A stretch of 64,000 nucleotides of DNA from Pomphorhynchus laevis (lineage: Eukaryota > Acanthocephala > Palaeacanthocephala > Echinorhynchida > Pomphorhynchidae). Of this stretch, positions 12,601 through 27,600 are shown in pieces. The stretch covers positions 124,001 through 188,000 of the forward strand of contig WNNJ02001795.1 of NCBI GenBank assembly GCA_012934845.2. Reading direction: 5' to 3'. Made by a program: the position numbers and the translations under genes. Numbering within the stretch: position 1 is the stretch's first letter; every line of letters begins with the position of its first letter. The notes under the pieces were generated by a model, which made no database searches, was not told where the DNA came from, and saw only the letters and a program-made list of their open reading frames with translations.

Positions 12601-15600
12601 TTTACTACGGTTCATGTTAATATCTTCATGTTGAAGCTTTTGTACTCATCAATGACAGCAGTTAAACTAGACAGACTGTTACCATCTGCTAAGCGACCTG
12701 TCATAAATCAATCTGATCGAATAAAGTTTCATATGCTCTATAAGGTATCTATTTCATCATTTCAAGCGTAGGTTGCGTCAACGCTTAATCTAAACTATAT
12801 TTAAATGCTTGTATTGTTAGTAATTTTTTGTAATAAGCAAATCCTGTTTGCTCATCGACTAGGCGCTTGATTTATTTATCATTTTTTACAAGTTTGAGAT
12901 ATTTCAACTTGAAATGTGTTGTAATTCTACACTGTTTTTTAATATATTTAATTTGTAAAGAGACTGACTCCACTAATTAAATATAATTTAAAATGGGTGA
13001 ACAATCAATTTATATTGTTCTTTAATATTTATGTATTTTAGAATATTTTAAGAAACTAAAATATTAGTTTATTATTTTATATTATTTAATATTAATATTA
13101 ATATTTTTAATATTAATAATAGCTTATAATATTTTTTATATTAGAAGCTATTAATTTTTATGTATTTTCTTTTTTTAATCAAGATTATTTATTATTTTGA
13201 AATTGATAATATTATAATAATATTACTTTATATTATTATTTATTTGGGCGGTGGTTGAATAGAATTAAGTTTATTCATGCAAATCACCAATTAAATTAAT
13301 TTAAATTAATTTAATTAATTTAATTTGATTTTTGTATTTTTTAAATTATCGGACATAACATCATATTGTCATAACAATTTACTCATAGTAATTGGCATTG
13401 GAATACATTGATAAGTTTAGTAAAGCCTTATATATTACATTTATATAAACTTTTATATATTAAAAGTTTTAAAATTTGAAACAACTTTTATATATTACAT
13501 TCTACTTAAACCTTATTCATATTACAATATATTTGAAGAGGAAATATTGAACTCTAATTTTTTAAGATCGACCACAACGTAAAATCATTTTTTTGATATT
13601 AAGCAAGAACATTACTCTTATTAGAAAAGTAAAGTATTTACAAATTTTTAGCAACTACTTATTACATCGTCGAATACAAAAATGCAAATATAATGTAAAT
13701 AAAACATTAAATCGTCTTTAAAATTACCTTTTCATTATAGAAGTGTATAACAATGTGATCAATTTTACGTCGTACATTATCAGAATATGCACATAATATA
13801 TTCTTATTCAAAATTAGTAAGAAAATGATTTGGTTTTGATCAAATAATTTATTTTTGTGTTCAGAAAATAATTAAGAACACGACAAAAAAATTATTAATT
13901 ATTTAATGTAAAACTCAATTTTTTGATGGCCATATACAATTATTATCAAGAATGAATAAACAATTACAGCAAAACAAAATAATATAACAATATAGTATTA
14001 TATGTGTTATGTTGGTGAAAATAAAGTTATAGACACGAGTATTTATTACAAATGTCATTTACTTTTAAGCTTTCGACTGTTCGTTATTTTCAAGCATACA
14101 CTATATTATTATAGATAGAAAATACACGGAAAAAAGCACCACAATTACTTGGAACAACACATGTATTTGCTTTATAGCATATTAAGTGCTAACTATGGTA
14201 AATTCAAGTTCCAATTAGATTTGTTACATGTAATGGACTGCTTCTGTGCTGTAATATGCGAGGTTTCTTTCATCAATCGTCGAGATGTGCTATTTTCTAC
14301 TATGGCAATATTTGTTTTCTTTTAAGTTGATTATTGATCCAAGACGTGGTTAGCAATCGCTGAACTCTAATTGCCTTGCTTTAATGACTATTTATGCTGT
14401 CTAATCATATGTTCAATCATTCTTCTAATAATTCAGTGAATGCTTGACAAAAGACAAACAGTCGAAAGTTTGCAAATAAGAGCAATTTGTAAAAAATATT
14501 ATGTATTTGTAATAAATACTATATATTTGTAACAAATACTATTTTCACCTACATTAAAAACTTAAGTTTGACACGAAGGTAATTCCAATTGATAATATGA
14601 TATGTATAACAATTCATATATATATATTAGATAAACTACGTATTAATTCATTATAATTCATTCAGTATGTACATTTTTTTCCATTGTGTTTTTACATTTA
14701 CTGCCAACAATTTAATTTAGTCATTAAAATTTGGATAATGGAAAATAATAATATTATTTAGTTAATAATAAAATTTATATTTTATTCGATAACATTATTT
14801 TCATTTTTATGAATATTAAATTTGAATATTTTCAAATTTATGATAACATCATTTTCATTTTTTTCAAAATAAACTATTATAAAATTATCTGAACTTTTCA
14901 TGAGGTCTAAGTGACCTTATAAAAAGTTCAATACATGTTACATTAAACCCACGTAATTGAAACTTATGGTAGTCACGTAAATTTCATGATAATACATCAA
15001 AAAAGTGCTGCTTAAATATTGTTTAATTTGAAACCTTGGGCATGAAGTTTCATTACAGCTTTATTGCAGAAGCACCGACACTTCAGAAAGCTAGATGTCA
15101 TAGGGAAGCTGACAGAAAAACAAATTATATGTGTTAAATGCAAAACCCACACCACTTCTACACATCATATTACGCGTGTGCACCAGATGTCATAGTAGAT
15201 AATGTCCAAACCAGTCGTTACAATTGACTTTATTTTTAATTTGTTGTTTTTTATTATTTTTTATTTTTGTTGTTTACTTTTATTCATTTTTATTCAAGAA
15301 TAAAAATGATTAAAATATTTTCTTTTTTTGCTAACATATTTAAATAGTAACACATGGCTGCTAATTTCTTTCATTCACCTTGCTTGAATACATAAATGAA
15401 TTTAGTTTTAAACAATTTTATAAGCAATTTTAACAAAGCGGTCTTACATTTCAATGAAACTATATAAAGGAAGAGGAGACCTCGTGTTACCTGTTAAGGT
15501 CAAATATAATTTCAATATGCAGAATGAGGATTGATCCATAACTTTATTATTATAAAACGTTAATTCAAAAACGTTTTTAGTAATAAAATTATAGAGTTTT

Positions 15601-18600
15601 CCATATAAATACAGTTAAATTTAAATATTAAACAGATACAATATTTTTGTTATTTACTAATCGCAACTATTCATTGTTTTATTCTTTAGTCATTTTCGTT
15701 TTTATTTGAATTGAATTGTATTAATCATCTTGATTACCAAACACTTGCACATTATAGAGAACATACTTTTTCTATCGAACATTTCTGTTCGTAATTGTGA
15801 ATTTCTTTGCAAACCCCTGTTCGTTCCCATAAACGATACTTTTGTAGAATTAATGATATAATCGAGAAATCAGGATCATTGTGGCATATGGTTGCAGGAG
15901 TCTAATTTTGTGCATTCTACGTTGATACCGTTCATAGAAGAATAGTTTTTCATGCAATACACAATTATGGTATTTTATTATTATAAAGGAATCTCTGTTC
16001 GGTTTACTAATGTGTGATGATAACAATAAAAATAGTAATGAATTTTTTAGCTATTTTCCTGAACAATATTTTTAGCTTATACTACTTAGCTTTCTATTAT
16101 TTGAATAATTCATCCAAGTTACAAAAACGGCAAAATCAAGTTTCTTTATAAAGTATTTATTATTTTACTTAGAATTTCTTACTCATGCTGTAAGTTTTAA
16201 CATCGATGAAGAATGAAAAGATATGATCATCTTGTTTTATGAAACAATTTATAATCTTATGTTTTTGACTATTCACACTTTTTCTTGTTTTAAAATTATA
16301 TATTAAGACACTTTAATTGATCTGCACATTTTTTTGCATGAACTGCTTGTTGGGTACTTAAATACGTTCTGTTTTCCAATCGCCATTTTATATTATCTCT
16401 CTCTGGTTTAAGGCAAGCGTTGATATTCTAAATGACATTGCGAACATACCAGGTATTCACGAATTTATCCCTAGAAATCAATGGTACACTGATAGGATTC
16501 AAATCGATGTTAATCAGGTAACCATCTCTATTAAAAATTTTATTACACAATAAGAAAAATGATAATTACTTTTGCATATTATCTCGAATTATTTCGGCTT
16601 TCATATTAAATTATCGCTATCTAATTTTATTTCTTCAAATGCAACTTTTATTTTGAATGCCTGTTGTAATTGTTTAGACAATGAATTATTCTCAATTTTA
16701 TAAGTTGAACAAATTATACAGCTTCTGTTGATGCTAGCAGCAGCTAGGGAAATATAAAATTGAAATTGTGTTTTAATTGCTCCTGTAGCAAAATTCCAAA
16801 TTTATAAAACATGGATCAACATGATTTATTTTTATTTTTATAAGTATTGCTAATGCTACGTTAAATTGGAAACAATCTGTCAATGATAGCATACGTACAT
16901 ATGTACAAAATCACAACTGATTGTAATATTTAAAAAAAACAGTTGACATACGTCTGGTGTAATTAAGCATTAATCGTTGTGAATTCGTTTTTCAACATTA
17001 ACACTCGGTAGAATTTTGATCTCTACATTTTGATGTATGTCCGGATCATCGGATCTCCAGTGCAGCGACTCATAAAAAGTTAAAATAAAGGAGTATTTAT
17101 AAATATTTTCGATTTAAATACAATTAGAAAATAAATTTATTTTATTCTCGAAAAACATGGCTTTTTGTAAGTTATAGCTTCTTTGCAAAACATAAGTTAT
17201 TTAAAATAAATTAAATAAATAAATCAGATAAATCACTGCCTATCATTTGTCAATGATAGGCAGTGACTAGCATACGTTCATTGGCACAACTATTATTACC
17301 ATAGAATTATAAGTAGATGCTTCATCTGGAAATTGATTGTCACTGATTGTTTAAGTATAAATCTTTGAAGTTGTTTTTCATTTGAGTGTTTACTGATTAG
17401 TATATGGCATATCTAATTATATCATTCGAACCAATTGCTTTTCTCATGATTGTTATATTAGCGACTTGACCTTTTTAAATTACTGAGGGTCCATTAATAA
17501 ATTTTTGATAAAAACTGTTTAAAATAAGGAAAGAATAAAAATTAAATCTTCATTTTCGTTTTTAAAAGTTCATTGTTCAAATTGCTAACGATAAATGCAT
17601 CCTAAAAATCCAATCTTACTTTTTCTCTTGAAATTATTGTCAACAATCTTCTGGCATTATGCTTACATTATCTTTATCGGATTATAATGCCAACAATCCT
17701 CTGGCTTACATTATTGGATTTAATGAAACCTGCTGATTCATACCTTTTTACACGAAGAAAAAGTAATTGCAATTTTACCTTTTAATTTGACTCTTTAAAT
17801 TTCACATCTCCACATTGTAAAAGCTCTTATTTTTATTATGTAAATACCATAAGCTTTACTTAGGAAAAACTTACTTTTCTTGTTTAATGATCAGTCACAT
17901 AGTTTATAAGTTATCCTTCTGTCATGTACCATGCGAGTTTTATGAGTCATTTGTTTAGACTACATTTTTTATTTGTATTATGTTAACCTTTATTTAGATG
18001 TTCTAATGCCTCTTTAATTTTGATCACAAAAGCGACTGGTTTGTCCATCATAAATGCGATGTAGCAAGAATACAGTAAAGATCATTAAATTTTGATGGGT
18101 TTCGTGAATCACATATGATGTGACTTCGCGATGTATTCAACGGGACCATGAGTAGCACTGCTCACTCGTGCAAATCTGATTATTAAAAAAATAAAAAAAA
18201 TAATTTCCAAGACAAATAATATTTTTCAGCAATTAATATTTTTTAAAATTAATTAATATTAATTTTTTAATCAATATTAATAATATTAATTATTAATATT
18301 ATTAATATATAATTCCTCCACAGATCATAATTTATTGTACAAATTAATTTAGTCATTTGACAATCTACTCTGCTATCTTGACGACGTACTCTACGAAGAA
18401 TTTATTACAGGATACGAAGGTTCGTTTATATGAATTCTCGTAATGAATTCAAATCATCTACTTTTTATGTCACTTTGTAAATGTGTTTCTGGTTTTAATT
18501 TTAAATACGCGATCCTTGTTTAGACGGTAGACCGAATGTGGATGCTACAAATTACAATATGGAAATTGTCAATGTCCTGAAAAATACACCGTTCATAATA

Positions 18601-21600
18601 TCGTTCAATGGTCGAAAGCAGGTACATATAGTAATTTCCTATGTATTTACCTTATTTATTTCAATCAATACGTTATTTAGTGGTTATATTTTGTATGGTA
18701 TTTATTTGTATTTATTTATATGTTTGCTTATATTTAGATTGCTCGTATAAGTCCAGCTAGTAGATCAGCGACTTTAGCATTTCTTCCTCTTAACATCGAC
18801 TCTCCTAGAAGTGAGAAGATACATAGATCGTTTATCTACGAAGACGCGTTTAATGCTTTTCATAACTTACCAGGTTTGTCTTGTATCATTGTAAAAAAGT
18901 CCAATTATGTTTTTAATCCAAAATCATTTTATCAATGTTGTAGACAAAGAGCTTTCATTAATTTCATTATCTTGCGTCTTGTCACATAATCGAAAGAATT
19001 TAACATAACCGAATATTGACAAAAAAGTTGTAATTTGTTATCACTCGACCAGATATCTGGTCGTAGTGCTAATTTGCGAATCAAGTTACATTAAGCGTCG
19101 AGAATCTTAGTGACAGATTTAAGCTCACTTTTAAAATGCGTTTCGCGGCCAGTTTTCTAGAATTTGTTCTATCCACCTGTACCAATTTCTACCATGATGT
19201 GTTTTTCCCGCTTTTGCCCACGCTTTGTTTGCAGAAAACGTCCTAGTCCATTAGTTATTAATATGTTTGAGTCATGGTTCGTCCTAGTCCATTAGTCATG
19301 GAATCCGCTTATGAGCAGCTGATTTCAGTTATCATTTTTATAAATATCACCATTAAGTTATAATATTAAATGTAATTTCGTAATTGTTAATATTTCTAAT
19401 TATAACTATAGAACAGCATTACAACATAATTGATTAAGATTGCTCATGTTTCAAACATTTTAAGATTTGATCGAATAACACAATACCGTTTTAATTATTA
19501 GATTCAAACTATCAGCGAAGTATGCGTGTTAATATGGTGAATGAGGCTGGCGCCCAAGAAGCTGGCATAGACCAGGGCGGGCTTTTCAAGGAGTTTATTG
19601 TCAAGCTTTTGGATGCAGCTTTTCAGCCCGACAGGGGACTGTTCACAAAAAGCGATCAAGCTGGCGTGTATCCTAATCCGGCTAGTGTCGAGGTTTATCC
19701 TAATTTTTACGACCATTATCGATTCATTGGGTGCATGCTGGGTAAGGTGAGACAAACACTTTTTGCTAATTGTAAATAAGAAATAATTCATCTATTTATT
19801 CTAAAAAGTAGTTTGGTTTTGCTCTAAGATTTGGTTTGAGGTTTTAGTTGATATACATAAACTAAAACAACATTATTGTTAAGAAAATATACATCTTCTT
19901 AACAATAATTTAATTTACTAGAATATCCATCTTGAATCGCATAGAGATGTTTAAATCAAAGATTTAAATTACTTGTTACGCTGTCTTGTAACTGTTATAT
20001 CTTAATAGTTCTTTTATTAGCTCTTTCGACATATTTGTTTATCGATTTTCTTTAATAGTCAATTTTAAATTCTCGTTGTTAATGCAGATCTAATCTCTGC
20101 ATTTATTAAAAGTTATTTTCAAGACCGGAGGTTGTCTTAACAACGAATTTTTACCATTGTAGCCTTTTCTCGCGACTAATAATGAAATAAAAATTAAAAA
20201 ATTTGAATAACAAGCAAGTTTACAATCTACAATTCTTTGATTTTGTCATTTTCTTTCGTGTGAAGTGTCATACCCTATTGATGAGTTGAGAATCGACGAA
20301 ACGATTGTGGTCATGATTGTTCGTTTTTAGTTTATATGATCGCTACCGGAATGATTTATGGAATATAATAGGTCAAAACAATATTCGAATCTAATTTTTA
20401 CAATTCATAAAATTTACTTGAAACTCGCTGCTACTTTGCAATTTGTAGAAAGCATTGTTCTAAGTAATACGAAATACGATTCCAATGTACAAGTGTATAT
20501 ACTAATATTATTATATGCTTATATGGTAATAGGACATTAACTAATATCAATATAGATCCAATTGTTCTTATTATGTGACATATAATGATGTAATTTAGCA
20601 TATGTTTTTATGATTAAATGACATATAATAATGGTACTGCAATAAAATTGAATATTTTAAATAGTTTATAATGATCCATTGTTGATAAAGTTATATTGGA
20701 ATTATATCAAAGAAAAGAGGAAATTTTATTTGATTCAGCTCTACTTATTCGTTAAAATTAAATACGTTAATGTGTTAAATGGTACTTTGGTTTATTTTAA
20801 TGTTATCATAACATATACTTGCTTTGTAACTGACTTATCTGTCAAAATGTTAGATCTTTACATTTTTCATAATTTTTTTTGTAAGTCAACTTAGTAGACT
20901 ACAAAATTTTCAAAATATTAGCTAATCTTCGATGGATTGGTATGCTCAGTTCGATTAGCTGATTTCTTTCTTGTACAAATATTACCCAGCCGTCCAGAGC
21001 GTGTGGAATTTGGATACTTGAAATCTTATGATCTCTCTTTATATAAGTAAGTTGAATTCGCGTTTTTCAACTTAATATTTCGGTACCCGCTGTTGGTATC
21101 TTCTGATAGTCAATATTTAGTGATTAATTCAAAATTTATTAAATTTTGATTTTCAGAGACCCCAATTGTTCTCGATGTTATTCTGTTTTTAAATTTATTA
21201 GCTAATAATAGTCAACAAATTAGTTAGGAGAAGCTATATATCCGATTATCTTATTTTTACATAGAAATATTGACATGTTGTCCAGATTGTGTCGTAACCT
21301 GTCGTTTAACTTTCATGTCTTGTGAAATAGCTCTATGGCGGTAATAATGAATGCTATATATAATCTTTACATTTGCTAAGACTTTTTGAATTCTTATATT
21401 TTTTGAATTTTTCAATGCTTCTGTTGAAAAGCTAAATAATTGTTTTTGTAATTATTTAGTCGATATTTAATAGTAATCGGTAAAACTGAATATTGGCATA
21501 TGCAATGTTCTTTCCAGAGTTAAAAAATGTCAAACATCATTGCAAAGTTATGAAGTAGTTCACTAAAGCTATTAATTTCGTTTACTGTTTACAGACGGTA

Positions 21601-24600
21601 AATATTTATTTCGAGCTTGATAAAGCTAGTAATAACTTTGTCTTCATATGCAAAAAGTTTTATTATGATATACTAATGAAAGAGGTTAATTCTAATGATT
21701 TAAATGTAAACGCAACTTATGAACGTAGTGAGTTGAGTTTAGAAACAATTATTACAAGTCACTGTTCTATAATAGATAAAAAGGGTGTAAAGGTTGAATC
21801 AGATAATAAAACTATACCTACATTATATTGGAATCAAAAATTACATAAAAATCTAATAAAACCTAGGTTCATATGTAGTGCGTTTAAATGTACATTAAAA
21901 CCACTTTCTGTCTATATGAATAAAATACTTAAAGTAATTAAAGCACACTTCAAAAAATATTGTAAGGTAATCGAAATTAATACTGGTATAAAACACTATT
22001 TCAGTATTAATTCTACAAAAGAATTTTTAGAACACACAAAAGGAATAAATTTTCAAAATATAAATACATACGATTTTAGTACGCTTTATACAAATCTAGA
22101 TTTAGTAGATATTAAAGAAGTGTTTGTAAAATTAATTAACCTTATATTCGGAAAAAGATATACATATATATGTTATAATAATTATAACGCCTATCTAACA
22201 AAAATTAAACCATCAAGTAAATATAAATATATGGATAAAATTGAATTAATAGAATCCTTAAGTATTTTGATAAATAATTTTTTTAAAGTATGGACATCTA
22301 TATTTAGACAAGTAAAAGGTGTTCCAATGGGAGGTAATAGTAGCCCAATTATAGCTGACTTATTTTTAAGCTTTATAGAATATGAATTTGTTTATAACTG
22401 TTTAAAACATAAATCTAAATTATATAAAGTTATGAAATATATGCGTCGATACGTATTTAACTCTAATAAGTTTTGATCAATAAGCGAACAAATTTATCCA
22501 GGTAGTAATAATATTACATATCCTTGTATGTAATAATAAATATATGAAATAAATGTTTCGATACATTGATTATATATGTGTATTTAATTTTATCCAGAAA
22601 GCCTTATTCTTAATAAAACCAATATTAATGATAAAGAATGTGTATATCTAGATATGAACATTAAATTAACATTAACTAAAACTACTATTAATTTATATCG
22701 TAAAGATGACATATTTAAATTTACAAGAAACATATTTTTGCATGAGCATTCATGCATACCATATAATATAAAATATAATACATTAAATAATGAAATTTTA
22801 AGAATTGCAACAATATGTAATGATATTGGCTTTCTTCAAAATCATTTAAATAATTTAATAGATACATATTTTAAACTAGGCTACTATAAAAATAACATCA
22901 AGCAGAAAATAGTAAAATATATAATAAATCAACACAATAATATAAAGAATAAATTAAAAATCATTAGCGGAAATGTTTTTTGAATGGATAATATATAATA
23001 TACTTTGTATTATAATATAATACTAGATAATCAAATTTCATAGAGGAAATACGTCATTAGCATGTATTTGGCCCCGCGGCTATGTTGGGTCGAACAATTT
23101 GGCACTGAAACCTGATATCATAGCAGTTCCTCCTGATGACCTCTAATCCTTATTATTATACAATGTTTGTTATTTATTAGTTAATTTATAAAAATGACTT
23201 TTATTTTAAATTTCAATTCTTTATTTTAAGTTGATATAATTTATATAATATATTATATCAATTTTTTATTATCTAATTATTAAATTTTGATTTATTGATT
23301 TAGCATTTTTATTTTTATTTATTCTTATTTTTTATTTTATAATTATATTAAATAAGTAGACTCAGTTAGCTGAATTGTATCTAACATATTTAAATTTATG
23401 TCGTAATATCTTACAGAGAAAATCTGTGAATTGTTTCCTACAAAATCATAATTAGCAAATATACAAGAATATCTAATGTTGTTTTAATGTAAATGAAAAT
23501 AAAACAATCCATTAATTATTTTTTGCTACAGTTGTGACTAAAATATTAAAAGATGAGCAAAAAAAGTCGTATCATTAAATAATCAAAAATATCGATAAAT
23601 ATCGTTAAATAATCGTTTGCATCAAACTTTTTCTCAAAATATAATGCAATGTTTGTTCATTCCCTTAGGAGCATCAATAAAATACGGTGTTCGAAGGATA
23701 TACCAGAGTTGAATCTTGATTTTACTACGGTAGTACTTAAATCTGACGGAACTACACGGGTATGCTGCTTGCGCATTTGAGCATTTTAGAATGTTATGTT
23801 GAAATATATTAGTTTGCATTATCTTAATGTTCTATCATTAAATATTTGTTCTCCTTTAAATTTTATGTTACCAACTTAATGCTGTTTAGATTTTGCCAAT
23901 AAATGTGAACGATGAAATATGAAAAGATAAAATAATATTTTGGTAGAGATAACCGTAATTCAAAATTGTCGTCTTCACACATTATACGATTCTTGTTGTT
24001 TTCTTGTCTGAATTTTGTATAATTCGCTCTTTTCCATTTTTAAAAATTACTTTATCACTAGTTAAAGGATTATGTATCTATATTTTGCCAGTAAGTTTAG
24101 AGATTTCCAATTTATTGTACATGTCTTATTTACAAATATGATACAATATCTTTTTGTAAATAAACAAAAAGTACTTGGTTTATGTTTAACGATCACGTTT
24201 ACATCGTTCATTTATTGAACCAATATATAAGTACATTGGTTCATTTACCAATATTAAATGGAAAAAAATACTTTGTCTTTGTGTATCTGATGCCAAATTA
24301 ATAAATGAACAGAACACTTTGTTATTTAGACAGTATCTCATTAATTGACCCATCATTTGTGGTTTTCACACAAACGACAAATATTAGATATTAGATAATA
24401 CTATCATATTAGTATATAATTATCGAATACTATCATATTAGATAGTTCTAACTAGTTTTATGCTATATATGTTTTGATTAGTGAGACATATTTTATATTT
24501 AGGCACAAATAAAAATTTTGGTTTAGCTGTACCACTCAGATTTCGAATATCGTTTTGATAATGAAAAGGAAATGTCATTCTTTAATTATCAAAAATGAGT

Positions 24601-27600
24601 TTCGTCTTTTTTCTGTTTTTAAAATAAAGACTTAATATACCAGTGAAATGTATTTTAAAGAACGATTGCACAATCGTTTCTTTTGCAAAGAAATAAGTGG
24701 CAGATTAAGCGCAATTTAGAACATTCTCGTATAATGTCAAGGCATATTAATTATTATTACTAATTAATTTCAAAGCACACATGTAAAATGTTTTTCTATT
24801 TATGTTTGATATAGGTAGTAGAACTAAAGCCAAATGGATCAAATATTGATGTCACCGAATCTAATATTGATGAATATGTATCGCTATTAATTAATTTTAA
24901 AATGACTGAACAGGTAGGTTTTGCTTTGCTATAGCATATTTGTTTTTTGATACCTGAGATGTTTTGATACTCGACCATTTATCGTTCAGCAATACTACTG
25001 TTTTGAAAAATAATAAATTACAGTTCATACTTTATAAAATAAATGCGATTTTATAGATTAATTTGTACAATTTGCTAAAACCCTTTGTTATATCAAACGC
25101 AGTCTGGATAATTACAGCATTGTTTATATCAACATTTTATTTCTCAGTTTGTGCAGACAATTAATAAAGTATTAGTATCAGTTTAAAGTTTGCTCTACAA
25201 TCACGGAGCTTTTATTTCTTATTTTGTTGCAATTTCGTTGTCTATTTTCCATATAAATGAGTATCACGATATTGATATAGCATTCACTTAATTATCGAAT
25301 AATTGACATATAAGACGTAAAAATGTTCTCTGTGATTAGTCCTCGATGCTTTATTAACCTGTCAGTTTCTGTCAAAAGTAACTAACAACAATAAGAAATT
25401 GATTAAAATTTCGAATTCACTTAAATCATTACATTCCTATCAAAAGATGAATGATTTTATTACATCATTCTTATTTTAATCATTGGACTACCAAACAAGT
25501 ATTCCGTCAAAGCTTTCGCAGCTTAACGTCTTTATCAGCTACTGATTGTTTAATTAGCTAAATCTCAAAACAGACAGAAGTTGGTTTTATATTAATGATA
25601 AAATCATTAATTAAGTTATAAACTAATGCATTCAGAGAGTTGAAACAATTTATTATTCACAATTTCCATGCTTGAAATTAGTTAGATCCTAAATAGTTAA
25701 TAATGATCCATTATTGATAAATAATTATTGGAGATGGATCAAAGAAAAGAGGAAATTTTTTTATTGATATTTCGCTAACTACTGTTAGCATCTTCAGAAA
25801 ATTACCTAATTTTCAGAAGATGCTAACAGACGTTAGCGAAATATCAAAAATAATTTCCTCTTTACTTTGATCCAGCTTCAATAATTATTTAGTTAGATCT
25901 ATTACTAATACTGAATTTGATACGTTTTCCTGCTTCATTTTCATTTTTGAAAATGAAATTATTTTGTATTTTGACATATGCTTTTAGCATCCCCATAAAT
26001 ATGATGTTATATTTTTATAAACACGAAAAATCCAGTAAACTTTAATGTAAGATAAACGACTTGAAAATAAAAATATTTTGTATTTTTATATATACTTTTA
26101 ACATTCTCATTATTAGATTTTTTTTGTTATTTATGAAGACTAAGAATTTAGTAAAATGTCAAATGTAAATTTGTTTTTATTAAATTCTTTTACGGACCCG
26201 TCGTAGTAAAGATATTTAAATTTTTTGTTATTATGGGAAGTCACATAATCGTTATACCATTTCTACACGCGATTCTCTGTAAACGATTTAAGTTTTTGCA
26301 CGAATAACTTTTAATTATATACGTTTTTTAATATGTTTTCCGATTTCAGGTGTCATCATGAAAATTTAGTTCACGTATCGACCTAATTAGATTCTGTTTA
26401 ATAAACATTTTATAAATAATATATCCCATAGTGATCGCTTTTATAATCCTCAACATTTTCAATTGTAATTGAAATTGCAAATTTAGTAACAATCAGTAAA
26501 TGACCGTATAACTTGATTATACTTCACGAATTTCTATCAATTTAAACTTACGCTTGATGATATTTAATGTACGTTTTTTATATTGTAAAAATTGTTTAAA
26601 ATAAGATATGATTTTATAGAATTTAGCGAACAACGGTATATTTTTGCATAAATTGTTTGACGTTCTATTAGTCGATAAAGAGGCCGCGGAATTCTAGTAG
26701 GATGGTTTATTTACTATTAATCGGTGTATATATTGTTTTCAAACAAATATATTTACTGATCCAATATGACACCTATTTCTAGCTTTTATTATCTTCACAT
26801 CTCTGTTATAATATATGTTTTATCATTGGGGACACGTACGATTCGATAGTTCCTAAATTATATAATTATATATGAGGATATTAGTTCTCACTTACGATGC
26901 GCTAATATCTAAATTATATAATTATGCATGATGATATTGGTTCTCACAATAAAATTTCAACGTTCCATGCGATACGAATAGTTGAGCTGAGAAAACAGAT
27001 TTTGGCATCATAAATCGCAAGCTCAGCGCAGAAAATAACAAAATGAAATTACAAACCCCTCTAATCTCGAACAACTAAGCTCATTTTTTGGTTTGAATTT
27101 GTCACTTTTTATACCTGATGTACAACAACTTATATTTCATTGGAAATAATTTAGATCCGACCCCAAATCGATGCTTTCCGATCTGGATTTTTAGGTGTTC
27201 TTGGAAACGCAGCCTTATCTATATTTTGCCTTGAAGAAATTCATACGCTTATATCTGGATGTTGGGATCAAATCAATTTGGAAGACTGGCGCATGCATTC
27301 TAAATATAACAGTAGGTGTTGTTAATGTTTAATATGCTTAAGAAGCAAACTTTGTATATTTTGCACGATACTTTATTCTCTCTGCGACTTTTTTAATATG
27401 TAGGATGCACAGATGACAACGTTCATTTGATTGTGTGGTTTTGGTCAATAGTAAAGGGATTTACTAATGAGCAGCGCAGTGATTTGCTGATGTTTACCAC
27501 AAGCTTACCTAGACCACCAATCTCAGGTTTTGAAGTAATTACGTTTTTTGTTTTAATAAATTAATTACATGAGTGAAGCTTTTAAGTTGCAATTCAATTT

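Noticed and set aside
16877-17280. MITE (DNA transposon) suggested by repeated words and a hairpin
   Set aside because: No terminal inverted repeats at the outer edges and no target-site duplication. A template-switch explanation is simpler.
19504-19791. 95-codon minus-strand frame
   Set aside because: Antisense shadow of the conserved HECT exon at 19502-19746.
21515-21595. Candidate UBE3C exon between a TTTCCAG acceptor and a GTAAAT donor (reads LQSYE...)
   Set aside because: Every frame has a stop or a phase clash. The exon at 23669-23759 (DIPELNLDFTTVVL) fits both homology and phase.
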